A DNA stretch of 64,000 nucleotides. Source: Strigops habroptila. Its lineage: Eukaryota > Chordata > Aves > Psittaciformes > Psittacidae. Of the stretch, positions 49,167-61,654 are shown in pieces. Made by a program: the position numbers and the translations under genes. Under the pieces are notes generated by a model. The model was not told the origin of the DNA and made no database searches. It was given only the letters and a program-made list of their open reading frames with translations. The stretch lies in contig NC_044277.2 of NCBI RefSeq assembly GCF_004027225.2, positions 67,976,400-68,040,399 on the forward strand, read 5' to 3'. How positions within the stretch are numbered: the stretch's first letter is position 1; each line of letters starts with the position of its first letter.

Positions 49167-51869
49167 GAGCTCTCGTTCAAGGGTCTGAATATTTCATTGC
49201 TTTATTAAAAAGGAGAATTTTCACCCTGCTGTACCTTTTAGATACCTGCAAATGTGTTTTCACAGGTTACTCCAAGGTTTTTAATACAAACATTTATATC
49301 CATTTGTGCCAGTCACCGCACATGCCTTTGAGGTGACGGATATGCTCCAGAGCATTTGCCACCTGTCGGCCCTTCACCTGAGCTCTGCCTGGCTCTGGAA
49401 GGGCTTTTGTGCTCCCCATACCAGGGAGAAGATTTTAAACCACTGCTGTTAAGCAAAGGTGGGGCTCTTCCCAAGACAAGCTTAGCTAATGTTGCCTTGT
49501 GACAGATCCAGTACAATATTTACTGGAGGCTATGACATGGCCTTGACCTCACCTTTGCGTTCACATTTGTACAGTTTGAAGTGCCGTTGGATTTCACTGA
49601 TGTTTTCTTTTTCTTTGTTGCTTATTTCATACTGCTCTTCTTGTATTACCTTAAGCACGGATCAAACAGAGGAAAATATATACAGAAGTAAAGACTAGTC
49701 GTTTTGTCTCTTGTCTAGGCAGAGAGATCTGCACACTCACCAAGAGAGGGCTATAAACTTATTTGTAAGAAAGATTTTAACATAAGCTTAAAGCTTTTCT
49801 CATCATCGTTACAGAAATAATAGAGCAGGATGTACCCGGTAATCCTAGGAGTCCTATTTGGGACACAGAAAGGGTCTGACCCTCCCCAGTGCTGTTACAC
49901 ATCTTCTGTACACTGACATGCTCCATGGTGTTCTCAAGATGGAATAGTAATAAAAATAAGTGGAGGGCTCTTGGCTCAGCTCAAACAAGAGAGCAGCTTG
50001 GTGGATCAGTGGAAGAGGGGTGAGTGCTGGAAAGGAGAAAAGCCCCTTTGATTCCTGGGAACTGAAAAGCAGTTATTATTGAGCAGAATACCTCTGCAGA
50101 TGGGTAAGTCTGTCTGCTGCTCAAAAACCATTGAGGAAAGGCTGGGAAGAGAGGCCCTCTTTGGCGTGACACCTCACGCAGACTGTGTTCTCTCAGGATT
50201 TCCCAGCAGAGGTCCATCTCATCAGACAGTTGACTAATGGAGTGCAGCCATCATTCCTCATTTCTTGTGAAGAAACTTGCAAGAGGTAAAGCTTCAAGAA
50301 CAGCCCTCTCCCTTTTTGCAAACTGCATTCCCATCAGAAAACTTGGAGAAGTTATAATAGGAAAAAAAATGTATTTTTTTCTTCAGTTGGGTGTTCTCGA
50401 ACTGTTCTGAAGGGTCTATAAACCAAGGCATGCAGCTGTGCAATGGATAATCTACATACTTACTCGTTCCCTGACTACAGGCCAGAGGCTTCTCTGTGAC
50501 AACATATGAGTTCTGACTGGGCACCAGGTCTGAAAAATATATGTACGCATTGTCATTGCACATCTGGAATTTAGAATTGCTAATGGATATGCTGTGATAG
50601 AAAAGAAAAGTGTCTGGCCAATAAACTTGGTTTATATATTTATTTTAAAAAGCATTACCACATTTCTGGCTAGTAGCCTTTCATCCTCTAGACTTTACAC
50701 CAGTGCATCTGGAATGCTAAGCAGTTCTTTCAGGGATGCAGCCGTATCCCAAAAGGCACCTTTTTTATTTGAAATAACTTTAGAAACTAATTAAAAAGCA
50801 GGAAGGTGGTATTTTTCCCAATGGAGGCTTACATACCTAGCATTTTATATCAGCTCTCACAATCTCATAAATCACAGGTGAAAATCTCTCTCAGACTCTA
50901 AGTTAACCTACTTTATCTTCCAGGATGCTGCTATAAACATGCGTAGCTGTCTTTCAATAAAGTATTTTGACCTTCTAATATGTGCAACTTAAAGAACCAT
51001 TATTTGCGAGTAGCTTGTTGCAGGATTTGCAATGGAAATCTGAGCATTTTGGGTTTCTACGTGTCACTTTGACAACCTCTCCTCATCGTAGTCACCGAAC
51101 CTGCGGGCAGAGCATATGCAAGAGTCCCTGTGCTACTGCTCACCCTCCATAGGGCCAGGGTTGTCCTGTTTGTCAACTTGGTCTCCCTCAAGTGCTGGGA
51201 AATTGCCAGAAAAGGAAGAATCAGACATCAGAAAATAGAGAAAACTGCAAGATCGTTGCCTGTCCAGGTGCACTCATAGGTGCCACCAGAAAATTACACA
51301 CCATAGTGATGCAAGAAATGTATTTCAGCCGAATTAAAGGCATGTTTTGTTTACTGACCACCTTTACAGTTATGAAGCCCTAGCAGGCATGGCAAGTGTT
51401 TCACGTCTTGATGCAGAGACAATCCAAAACGCTCCCCTGCGCACAGGTAGTCTTTCATTTTATCTATATTTGCTTCTATAAATCTCATACCTTTCTGCAA
51501 TGTGCTCTGTGCACAGAGTATTTTTAAGGCAGGAACCAACTCTGAGCCAATGGAAGCAAGCAGTAACCCTGTATGTTTAGTGAGGATTTGTAGGGTTCGA
51601 TTATCAAAATCCTTGAGAACCAGAGACACATTTTCATTTTCTTCATTCAAGATGAGGAATTAGGCTTGAACTGTGAAACCAGGAGTAAAAGATCAGTTTT
51701 TTATGATCAGACCACCCAGATGGTTTAATGGCAGCTGTTTTGTTGTCCACATAGTGGCTTTGCAGGTACTTAGACGATATGAAAAAACACAACCCATGAC
51801 CCCTCTTCCCACCCATTTCCCACCAAAGCTCCCGTGATTGGCTTCATCAACAAAACCAGAATCAGCCCA

Positions 51870-54800
51870 GTCAGTGCTTTATAAAGCTTTATTGCAAGAT
51901 GTGTTTACATAATGCTGTAGAGGTGAGCTTTTTAACTACTTATATCAAGAAATTTTGGACACAGGTCTGTGGTCGGTTTTCCATATTGACCCTGCATGGC
52001 ACAGGAAAAAAGAAAAACAAACAAGGAAAAAGGGGAGAAGAGGCAGTGAGGAGTGCATTAAAAAGAAACATGCACCACCGCCATCCCCCGTTTACACTAA
52101 GTGTGACGAAGCCTCTGAAGGATCAATACAAACGGTAGGTGAGCTTTGTGTGTAATAAAACCTTAAAGAGTAATTCAAGTTCTTTATGAAATAAAACTGA
52201 GAAACAAAAAATGCAGTTTCATGGACAATTAAATTTAACATAAAGCAAATTCACCTAAAATGAGAAAACAACAAAAAAAACCCCAAAACTCAACCAAAGG
52301 ACCTGTAGATAATATCTCTGACCATGCATGGCTTGTTTTTTAAATTACAATTCACAGAATAACACTGCTGGAAAGCCTATTTTACACTATGCTACACAGA
52401 CCATGAAAAAAACCATGAGTAGTGACATTTACACAATTTTACAGTATTTCTCCTTCGTCTAAGAAACACGTCCTTTTCTACTTTACATTTTTTTACAATT
52501 CCCAGCTCACAAAAAAGGACACTATATGCGCAAAGACAGTCTTTAAAAAGGAGAAATGCTCCAAATGCTACAAATAAACCTTTTCTTTCACAGAAGCCTC
52601 TGTATTAGATAGTGATTAAACAAAATATATCTCTATCTGCCACTCAATGTGAAATGGACTAATTAGAAATAATTTTAATAGTTTTCTTTTGCGTAAACAT
52701 AAAACTATACAACATCTCTGAAACTCCTTGCATCATACTCCTTGCTATGTAACTATTAAACTGCTTGCCAAAAACTTCTTGGGATTGCATCTGAAATGCC
52801 AATTGAGCCAGTTGCTGTCCCAGTTGAAAATAAGGAAGGTAGGCCTTACATCTTGGTCGCGTGTTTGCAAATGATTTTCAACAGTTCCCTATAACCAAAC
52901 ATTTTTCTCTTTCAAAAATGCTTCAGTTTATTTTCTTTCCGAGCCTGTAAGTACCTGGCAGTTTTCCCTGCAGAGGAACATGACAGTCATTGTCCTTGAA
53001 GCTTATGCAAGTGTTTCTTGCATCCCAATGCTGGAAACACAAAGCCATCATCCAGACACGGTACAGGGTCAGGCTTTGCCTATGCACGCACACATGACCC
53101 GCCGTGAAGATGAGAGGAGTGGTACATGTGTAGTGAGCACAGAGGAGTGAAAAAGAGAGGAATATGCTTGTGCTTCTGTCGGACACCATGTCCCTGCACA
53201 CCCTTTAGATGAAGGCAGGCAGTGTGTACGCCTGCTTACGAGTTGTAGTGGGAGGATCAAGGATGTGAAACTGGTAGGCTACCACCTTGTCCCCATCTCA
53301 TCTCAGTGAAATCAAAGCATTGTGAAAACAATACCCACACAGTATTGTGTGGTACATATAGAGCATAGCACACTGGGGACTTAAGGTGTCATCCTGCCAC
53401 ATTATCTAGTACCTTGAGGGGGAATGGAGCACTCTTATCTAGATATTCATGCGGCTTTCTATTAACCTAAGCCAAAGTCTTGTTTATCTACAAAACTGAT
53501 GCCTTATTTTGCTGTCAGTCAATGACTGCAGAGATTTACAATAAAAGGGGGTCAAAAGAGAAAAAGAAATATATTTTGAGAACTGCTTTTGATGCTGTTT
53601 CCAGTGTTTACTGGAGCAAGAAAGACCCTCATTAAAACAACACTTTTTGTTGATTTTGGATTATGGACAGGTAACTATCAAACAGAAGGGTCATATGTAG
53701 CAGCCAAGGGGCTATGAAACATCTGGAATCCATAAGCCTGGTGCCTGGCCTTATGAGAAGTGAAGAGTGATGAATGTAACTTTTGTGAGGGATCTTTCAC
53801 TCTCGATTGTGGCACACAGCATTCCCTGGGGGTGTTTCTTCACCGCAGCCACATAACTGCTACTGAAAGTTATCCCTCAGCTGGGAACAAGGGAATACAA
53901 GGTATTTGTATGCAGTCTGCTTTTAAAAACCAAGGGAGATGAAAGGAAATTAGGGTAGCTTCCCTTTGGCAGCCATTTCATATGCTAAAGTTTACCTCAG
54001 CATCCGAATCAGGAAGGCATTATGGTGGCAGGCGGACAGACAAATTATTGGCAGCAGATGGGTGTTGAAACGAACACCAGCTGCGACTCCAAGAGCTTGG
54101 TGGAGGTACAAAACTCTGGGCACTACGTTTGCAGCTGACTGGTACTATGACAAAGAGAAGGGAGGTAGTTATTATGGCTGCATGTGTTTAAAAACAGCCT
54201 TCATGGAACTATAAATGAGAAATGGGAACATGTGTTAATACATCGTGTTTCCAAGACCTTTATATTTGTCACAAAACCAATCCATACCTCACACACATTT
54301 AAAAACAACTATTACATCCTTATGGTGGGCTCTTTTGATGATGTAGAGGCCAGCAGCAACTCAAAACTTGAAGGTTACAACCTGGTTAGACAGACAGAGG
54401 CATGCAAATATAACCAATTCTTCCATTTCATCTGGAATCCACTAGTTAGGTGAAGGGGAACAAATGTTGTTCCCACAGGTAGGACATGCTGGCAAACTCC
54501 AGAGGAAATACTGCCACCTTACAAATCAGCACATCGGGTCAGTGGCCATTTTTATTGGGAACCCAAATGGAAATCTTTTCTGCAGCTATTGCAAAGTTAC
54601 TGTGTTTGATGATTTGGTAGCAATAAACACTGAGGATGGTGGAATTAATCTGAGCTGTACACTGCTGCATAAACAAGACTAAGTTTTTCTTCAGGAAAAT
54701 GGGTACTGGTTTCACAGATAGAGAGCAGCAACAGAAAACCAAACATAATGCAAAAACAGACAAGGAAGAATATGCTTCAGATGTAAGACACTTGCATCCA

Positions 54801-57494
54801 GAGAATGAAAGAAACCAGCTGTTTTTTTTCTGAACTTATTCTAACCCCATTCCCCAAATTTCATTTTCTCCTCCATAAGGAGCATAAGAAGTTTTGCACA
54901 ATTTTTGCACAATTCTTGGAAATACATATGCCCAACTGTTAGTAATTCATCAGCTATGTTATATTTCAAACAGATACTGTACTAATGAAACACAAATTTG
55001 TTTCCTGTTAGCAAGTGGTCACCAAGAGCCACCTACTTTGCACATTCAGCATATTTTAAAATATTCAGTTTTAGAAATGCATTTGATTTTCTCCCTCTAA
55101 TCAAATATAGGACCTCTGTCAGCATAGATGTGTTTTGTTGCCTTTTTGCTTCTTTTATCATTTAGCAAGTATCACAGTTTAACATAACCATTACATTCAG
55201 GGTGTCTTTCTGTCATTTCAAACTTCAAAGACCTCCACAAACCCCCATTACCTTCATTTCTTTGTTCTAAGCACCCTCTCTCTTAAGACAGATTTAAAAA
55301 GTCCATAATGGTGAGCAGCACATAAAGTTCCACTTTAAAATCCAGATGCTCGTAGGACTTGCTTATTTTACAGTGAAATTAATTATATGCCACTTCTTTC
55401 TGTACCTTAACCAGCTTTCTCCTTTCCATAGCTTTCAAATACACAACACATTTTATTAATTACACAACTACTGCCCTCTGCCTACCTGAAAAACTGACTT
55501 TTTAACAAGCTGCGGGGAAAACCACAACTCATTGCTGTCCTTAAGAACCTTTACTCCTTTACTCATCAGTGACTTTTTACCCCATGGACTTCGACACGTG
55601 AAGATCTGAGGCATTGGCAGATAAAGAATGAAATGTTACGATCAAGAGGATGGACAGCATAGATAGGATGCTCAACCACAGGTCTCATTGCAGTGTTTTC
55701 AGCTATCTGGTTCTCTCATCACTTGGATGCTATGATCAATGCGATGTGACGGATGACCGAGGTTTCAAAGGTTTAGTGTTTGGTTTAACTACCCTGAACA
55801 ACCTTCAGTGATTTTCCTCTCTTTAATGAGAGCTGAATAACTTGAAGTACCTGACCTAGCTTGGGTGCCAGAAGAAATATAGCTATGGCATTAGGAGCCC
55901 AGTCTAGGCTATTAATTAACTCTACTTTTCAAGTGTGTTTTGCAGCCAAAATCAAACTGTTACCATGACTAAACCGCTGCAGTTCCTCAGTCAACTAGTT
56001 TGGAGGAAGCCTCAGCTGTTACTGTTGTGCAGACATACCCTTAATCTTAGAGGATAAGGCAATGGAAAGAGAATCTTGTGCATCCTTGAGGATCAATTGG
56101 CCATATACAGACTTTGGCTTTAAAAGTTCCCTTTTATATTATTGTTGTTTGCAGTTCTCTTCAAAATGCTTCAGCACTGGCTAGAGTGACTGTGTTCAAT
56201 TCACCTTCACTGCTGTATATGTCCCTCCACTGAAAGGCAGATGAGTGGACTAAAAGTTCTTCAAACACACATGCTGAGGGCAGTTATAAAAGCCAGTTAT
56301 AAAACAGCGAGACAAGGGCAAACATATTGGAGTGTTCACTGTGGTACCCTCTCCACTTGCACCAAAAATAGTCACAGAAATAAAGGACAGCAAAAACACA
56401 GCAGGCTTTTAGCAGGGCCATTTCATATTCAGATCCATCAATTTGAAATAAAATCACCACCACATTATCTTGCAGCAGAGAAAAGCAGCATGAAGGGCAC
56501 AGGCAAGTGAACAAAACTTCTTGATCTTAGCATCTGAATGCATTTATCAAGTATGTAAAATTGTTGGCATAGATCTCTTTGAAACTGTACAAATGCACAG
56601 TACAGCCATAGCTCAACAAGAGGGAGGCATACCATGTCCTCTCCTCTGTGTGCATGCTGCTATGTACAGTATGAGTGTGTATTAATACATATGATTTCAG
56701 GATCCTAAACTTTCCACTTGTATTACAGGCCATCTCCTGCCCCACAGGGTGAATCCCACTGAATAACACTGAGTTCCTATGAAAATACATTCTTTTCCTC
56801 CTGTCCAGGTGGAACAGTAAGGCCCCAGAGTGAAAATCATGGTCCAGCTAGCTTCAGCAAGAGCATGATTTCACACCATGACTGTATGTGTCTAGATACA
56901 CGCACATATATGTCCACACATTCATTCTGTACATATACAAAGGTACACATAGATTTTTACATTCTTTGGTGGCAAAATAATAAAAAACCCAACAAACCAC
57001 AGGGTTGCACAGACTGTGCATCTTTGCTTAATGAATCTGCTTCAGGAAAAGTGGGGTTGCTGTAACAGGACATATTTTGCCTCTTTAAGGACTGTTTGTT
57101 GCATTGACAAAATGCCATACATTTACAATGACTAAAACAGGGCGCAAGGTAAGCCAAAGTAAACACAGCTCACATAACGACAGATAACTCGGAGGGAGCC
57201 CCCTCCTACCCACACCAACACACCATGAGAAGAAGCCGCCACATACTTTCACCTACTTTCACCTTTCACTCAAACGCTTCCTCAGTTACTGTCCAGATGT
57301 TGTGCTGAGCGGCGGCACATCCTTCTTCTGCCCTGGCTGTGGGGTTTTGCTTTTTGTTGCTTATTAAAATCGAACTAACAGAGGATGGGATGTTGGGAGC
57401 AGCAGAGGAGGCTGGCAGGTCAATGCTACACCGAAGAGTTGTCAGCCTGTGTGCTTCAGATGAACGGCTCTTCCCGTCACCACCTCCCGTCATG
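51870..57494 (-). other. Proposed long 3' UTR of the minus-strand gene
   Basis: From the TGA at 57,495-57,497 to the AATAAA at 51,888 there are about 5.6 kb without a recognisable CR1 or LTR and without a convincing second gene. Long transposon-free 3' UTRs ending in a strong signal are usual for vertebrate, especially neural, genes. A 76-codon minus frame right after the stop (57,266-57,493) and plus-strand frames up to 89 codons are taken as chance. A-tract/CCCAAC motifs occur at 52,273, 56,982 and, upstream in the intron, 58,054. The UTR limits are inferred. Earlier polyadenylation sites are possible. Confidence 0.35.
51888..51893 (-). terminator. Candidate polyadenylation signal (AATAAA)
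   Basis: The plus strand reads TTTATT, so the minus strand reads GCAATAAAGC, a canonical signal. Downstream on the minus strand comes GCACTGACTGGGC and then the GT-rich TGATTCTGGTTTTGTTGATG, which suits a cleavage/downstream element. Cleavage would fall at roughly 51,865-51,878. It would end the 3' UTR of the proposed exon at 57.5 kb. A lone AATAAA is common in AT-rich DNA, so it is the combination that counts. Confidence 0.45.
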
Positions 57495-57577
57495 TCAAAC
57501 CTGCATCTCAGAGGTGCTGATGAGGCCCAGTGCTTTGGCTTCTTCTGGTGTTAGTCCGCTCTTTAGTGTCCTTCTCA
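57495..57577 (-). CDS. Proposed last coding exon of an unidentified gene (C-terminal 26 residues)
   Basis: On the minus strand a pyrimidine-rich run (about 57,594-57,620, with TTTTCTTTCTTT and GTTCTTTTTGCC) is followed by TTATCCAG, a plausible acceptor, and then the exon. It enters in phase with two bases (TG) completing a codon from the previous exon. It encodes RRTLK, then SGLTPEEAKALGL, then ISTSEMQV and TGA at 57,495. The peptide is charged and helix-like (a TPEEAKALGL turn-helix) and reads like real protein rather than chance AT-rich translation. I do not recognise the family. The frame stays open upstream of the acceptor for about 30 codons, but that part is the pyrimidine tract, read as a Phe/Leu run, and contains no ATG. 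Upstream exons are not identified in the window. A chance frame remains possible. Confidence 0.42.
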
Positions 57578-58861
57578 CTGGATAATCATAAGTTCCAAAA
57601 GCAGGCAAAAAGAACAAAACCAAAGAAAGAAAATTCAAATGATTAGAAGTGATAGTTACACAAGACTTTCAGATAGAAAAAACCCACCCTGTTAACATGC
57701 AAGCTGAGTCAAACCAAAAGTTGCTATGCACTCAGGGCTTCGAGTTCAGAAACACTGAGTAATGCCTTATGCCAAATCCATGGGAGCATCAAGTACCCAG
57801 CAACTCCAGTCAGGTGAAAAGACGTTTGTCGTTTGACATGTAATCAACCAAAACTTTAAAGAAAAAATACTACAGCATTTTAAGATTTCTTTTTTTCCCT
57901 CTGAAATTGTATCAGTTGATTTTCAGTCCATAGGAGGTATCATCTGCCCTATTATTTCACAGTTTCATATAGATTTTTAAAAGACCTTTTGGTTCTTTAT
58001 AGGGTTCAATTGAATTTATCACGATTAAATCCTATGTGACCCTTTAAAGGTGTAAAAAAACCCCAACTCTAAAAGTTAAAAGAGTAAAAATGTGACTAAT
58101 TTTATAGTTAATTCAAATAATTAACACTACTGTCTTCATAGATGCTCCCCTTTCTTCTGTATGGTTGTCCTGTCCTAGTCCCATTTACATCATCTTTGTC
58201 GTTAGTAGTCTGCAGCATTTTAGTTGAATTTAGATGATAAATCTAGTCCAAACTCTTGTTTCTTAATTTTCTATGAAGTGTTCTGAACACCAGCCCTGAC
58301 ATAAAACTTTTTAAATTTGTGACTGCCTTTTTTATTCAGAAAGAAGTGACTATGTGACTGCACACACTAAGCATTAGTGTCTTCTTCGTTTTACTAGTGC
58401 CATGATTTTCAGGTGGATGGGCTTTAGTTCAAGACACAAATGGGGTGTTCACTCCACACGCTGATGTTCCTCAAGTGCAAAACGCACATTCAGAAGTTTA
58501 AGCTGCATGCAAAGCATAAACAATCGGTTTATGTTGAACAAAATATATTTGGAGCCCCAAAATAATGAAGCCTAGAGGAAACTCTTTGAGAAATCAACTG
58601 CAAACAGTGGTTAAGGACTTCTTGCATCGCTATCACCCAGCACAATTAAGACCTCCAACTGAAACTGGGTGGTCACACTCAAGGCTCCAGCAGGAGGGAG
58701 AGGAGAGAATGGATCAGTATAGAAAACAAGAGGATAAGAGAAAATGAAAACATGGTGTAGTTGAACATTTGATACCATGCAAGTAGAATGAATGTGATCT
58801 ATGTTTGATAGTCAAACCACTTTCAACAATTACTGAGGTTAATCAAATGAGCTGGGAGTGA

Positions 58862-58887
58862 CACGTGTAATTGTCATGTGTAATTAT
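58862..58887 (+). repeat. 13-bp tandem duplication (CAYGTGTAATTRT)
   Basis: CACGTGTAATTGT is followed directly by CATGTGTAATTAT, which differs at two of 13 bases. The first unit includes the E-box palindrome CACGTG, and both carry a TAATT core. It is small and perhaps a chance slippage product. Confidence 0.8.
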
Positions 58888-61643
58888 CAAAACCTTTTTC
58901 TTCAAGGCTCACTCCTTTCTCCTACAGTATTTGCATACTTATTGAACACCACTCAGAGTCTGCATGGCAGCCTTTTATGATATCCCTTTCTCCTACAACA
59001 CTGATCAGCCACATTTTCCAAGTTTAACAATGCTTAGCTTAAAACAGTACAAGGTTAAATGCAAATAAATTCAAACTAAGATTAAGAAAGACTAAAAAAG
59101 TACTACCAGAAGGCAAGACGTTTCAAAAAATGCTGTGGTCTCCATGGTGCAGAATACCCAACATGGACTTCTGAGTCAGTCCTCATCGCTGACATCCTTT
59201 TATACTTCTCAAATTTGACATCCAAATGTCCATGGTGACAAATGTTAATTTCTAGACATGAGCTATGAAATACCAAAGGGTCTTAAGGTCTCAATGAATC
59301 ACCCAATGCTTATTTCTGTATCAAAATGAACTATAGGAGGAGTGAAAGAACAAAACCAAGAAAGCTGAAATAGAAATATTTCTGTCTTACTAAAAGCAAT
59401 GATTTTCCTGTGCAGTTCACACACTTAGCTGCCTGCACTGCCTCTCCCCTGAATATGTTTTTTCTGTACCCTCTATAACATGCAGCCAAACATAGCTAGC
59501 TTGGCCAGCAGATAGTGGAATCCATATACGAGACCAAATTTTCACAGGATGACTGTCTAGATGACTTTACATCTTCCCACTGAAGGAAAAAGTGAACTGG
59601 AAAAATGAACGCAGAATAAATTCCCACATTTTAGACACTTTGGCAGAACTGTCAAACCAAACATATTCATGACTACTCTTACACATATCCTCAACTCTCT
59701 CAGACCACAATCACTCACATACACACTAAGCGCAATAACCACTGTAAAACAAAGCTGTTTCTCTTGTCAGATAGTAAGACAGGAAGAGTAAGGGAAGAAA
59801 CAATTGTTATTCCTGTCTGTAAATGCTTAATAGGAACTGGGTTGGTCTGCTAACACTGGTCATGGACTGGAATAAGCAGAATTCTGGTCTTATTTATGAC
59901 AATGTAAATCTGAAATAACCTTCTTTAGGTCAGTGCAGTTACTACCGCACAAGTAACTGGGCTGAGACTCCAGCAACTGAAATGTGTGCCTCTGTCACTT
60001 CCACCAAGCAGAATACAGTTGTTTAAATTCCTCCATCAGCCTCATTGACAGAATTACCAGTTTATTAGGAAAAGCCAAAAGGATTTACAGTAACATATAG
60101 ATTTCTTTGAAGAAAATTACAGGAGTTTATATTCAGAAGTCATAATCAGGAGTTAAAATATCATGGTAGAAACCATCTTCATGGAAAAACAAGGAGGAAA
60201 ACAAAGAAGTCTTTACATAAGCAAGATTTCTCTCTGAATTTCCTCCTCTCCTATAACACAGAGAAAGATAACTTGGATTTAAGATATTCCAGTGACTTAC
60301 GCTTTTAAGGCCCGCAGTTAGGAGAAAAGAACTCCAAACAATGTGGGACTTTGGTAGTCATAATAAGACTGACAAGAAGATAGTTCATAAAAAGCAAAGA
60401 TGTGAAGAATCTTTTCAGTGTCAGAATGGTTCACATAAACACTGATGGCTGCTGAGTTGTATAAACTAAATGCGTGGGGCCAAATACTGCAAAGTACTGT
60501 GACTACTGGAAAGACTAAAGCTGTCCACTATCAGCATGCAACCGGGTAACAGCTGACAGAATCCCAGTCCAGACTCAAATGAGTGACTTCTTGCCTCTAC
60601 AATGCAACAGGCCAGTCTGACACAGATTAAGTTCTGTGCCACTTCCAGTTCAACACATTTTGTATCTATGGATATGAAAGTGGCCTGATAAAGGGTCTCT
60701 CTATAAAATTTGTGTCTAATATGTGTAAATTACAGTAAATTTCCTCATCTGAAGGATGGATGCAGTATCAGTGGTAACACAAGAAAAAGTTCCAGCCCCA
60801 CTATTCTCTGTACTGGCTTATGGACTATAAAGGCTTGTGGGTGATGAAGCCAGGAGAAAGATGAGTTATTTACAGGAGCAGGGACTACTCTGGGAGGTTG
60901 GTGAACCTTGTCTTGACATGCTGTTAAACAGATGTCCTCAGACATTTGTCTGTTTCCTCATAAAGCGCTTGGTAGGGTTCCTCTACCTTAGGAAAGGTCA
61001 TGAACATGTTCAGTCATCAAAATTGAATGCAGAGAGATATTTTCCTTCCATGTTTTATAGGTATTGCAAAATTACATTTCTTAAACTAGATCTTCACTTT
61101 TCCCTCCTCACTGAACTCTGCCGTGTCTCTAACTGGACTAGACATAATATCTTGGCTTGTAAAAATCCTGGCCTGCTGCAGATCACATTAAATTGAGTTA
61201 TGGAATGCAATTTGGAGGCAGTGACAGTAAAAATAAGACTTTCAAATGACCTTTTAGGTTCTTTAAGCAATTTTTAAAACATTTGGTAAAGAAACATAAC
61301 ACAGAAAATAACTTCTACTCTTGTCACAAGCAAAGCCTGCTGAGATCCCATAACCAAGAAACTAAATGTTGTTTTTCTGGGGTCAGAGGGTATGATATTC
61401 TTTGTTAATCATGAAATCTTGAATTTTATTTGATATCTTGTTAGAATACAGTGTGCTTATGATGAACTCGATGAATTTGCCTCTGCCTGCTGGGTCAAAA
61501 TCTACACAGATACATAGCCCTCGCAGTACACTGGGAGTATTTTTAAAAAGAGTGATTCCCTAAGTGTAGCTTTGTAGAATATAATGATCTGGGGTTGTTT
61601 TTTTAAAGTGCAAATAGCATTCCTGATTTCCCCTCCAACTACC

Positions 61644-61654
61644 TTTTTTTTTTT
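61644..61654 (+). repeat. Poly-T homopolymer, 11 T
   Basis: An uninterrupted T11 run after CAACTACC and before AAGATTC. Confidence 0.9.

Larger units (their letters stand above)
44651..51869. other. Non-coding stretch, no gene recognised
   Basis: No exon, RNA gene or recognisable transposon. It includes a T/G-rich tract (45,091-45,129), an A6C5 motif near 46,645 and a T16 run (49,151-49,166). If the polyadenylation signal at 51,888 is used, this is the immediate 3' flank of the minus-strand gene. Open frames stay near or below 100 codons. Confidence 0.55.

Noticed and set aside
53966..54453. Overlapping plus-strand frames of 82 and 89 codons
   Set aside because: They lie inside the proposed minus-strand 3' UTR and show no domain-like pattern.
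57266..57493. 76-codon minus frame just after the proposed stop codon
   Set aside because: It starts in a different frame immediately after TGA. It is Ser/Ala-rich in locally GC-richer DNA and was treated as UTR. It could be reconsidered if the exon model changes.
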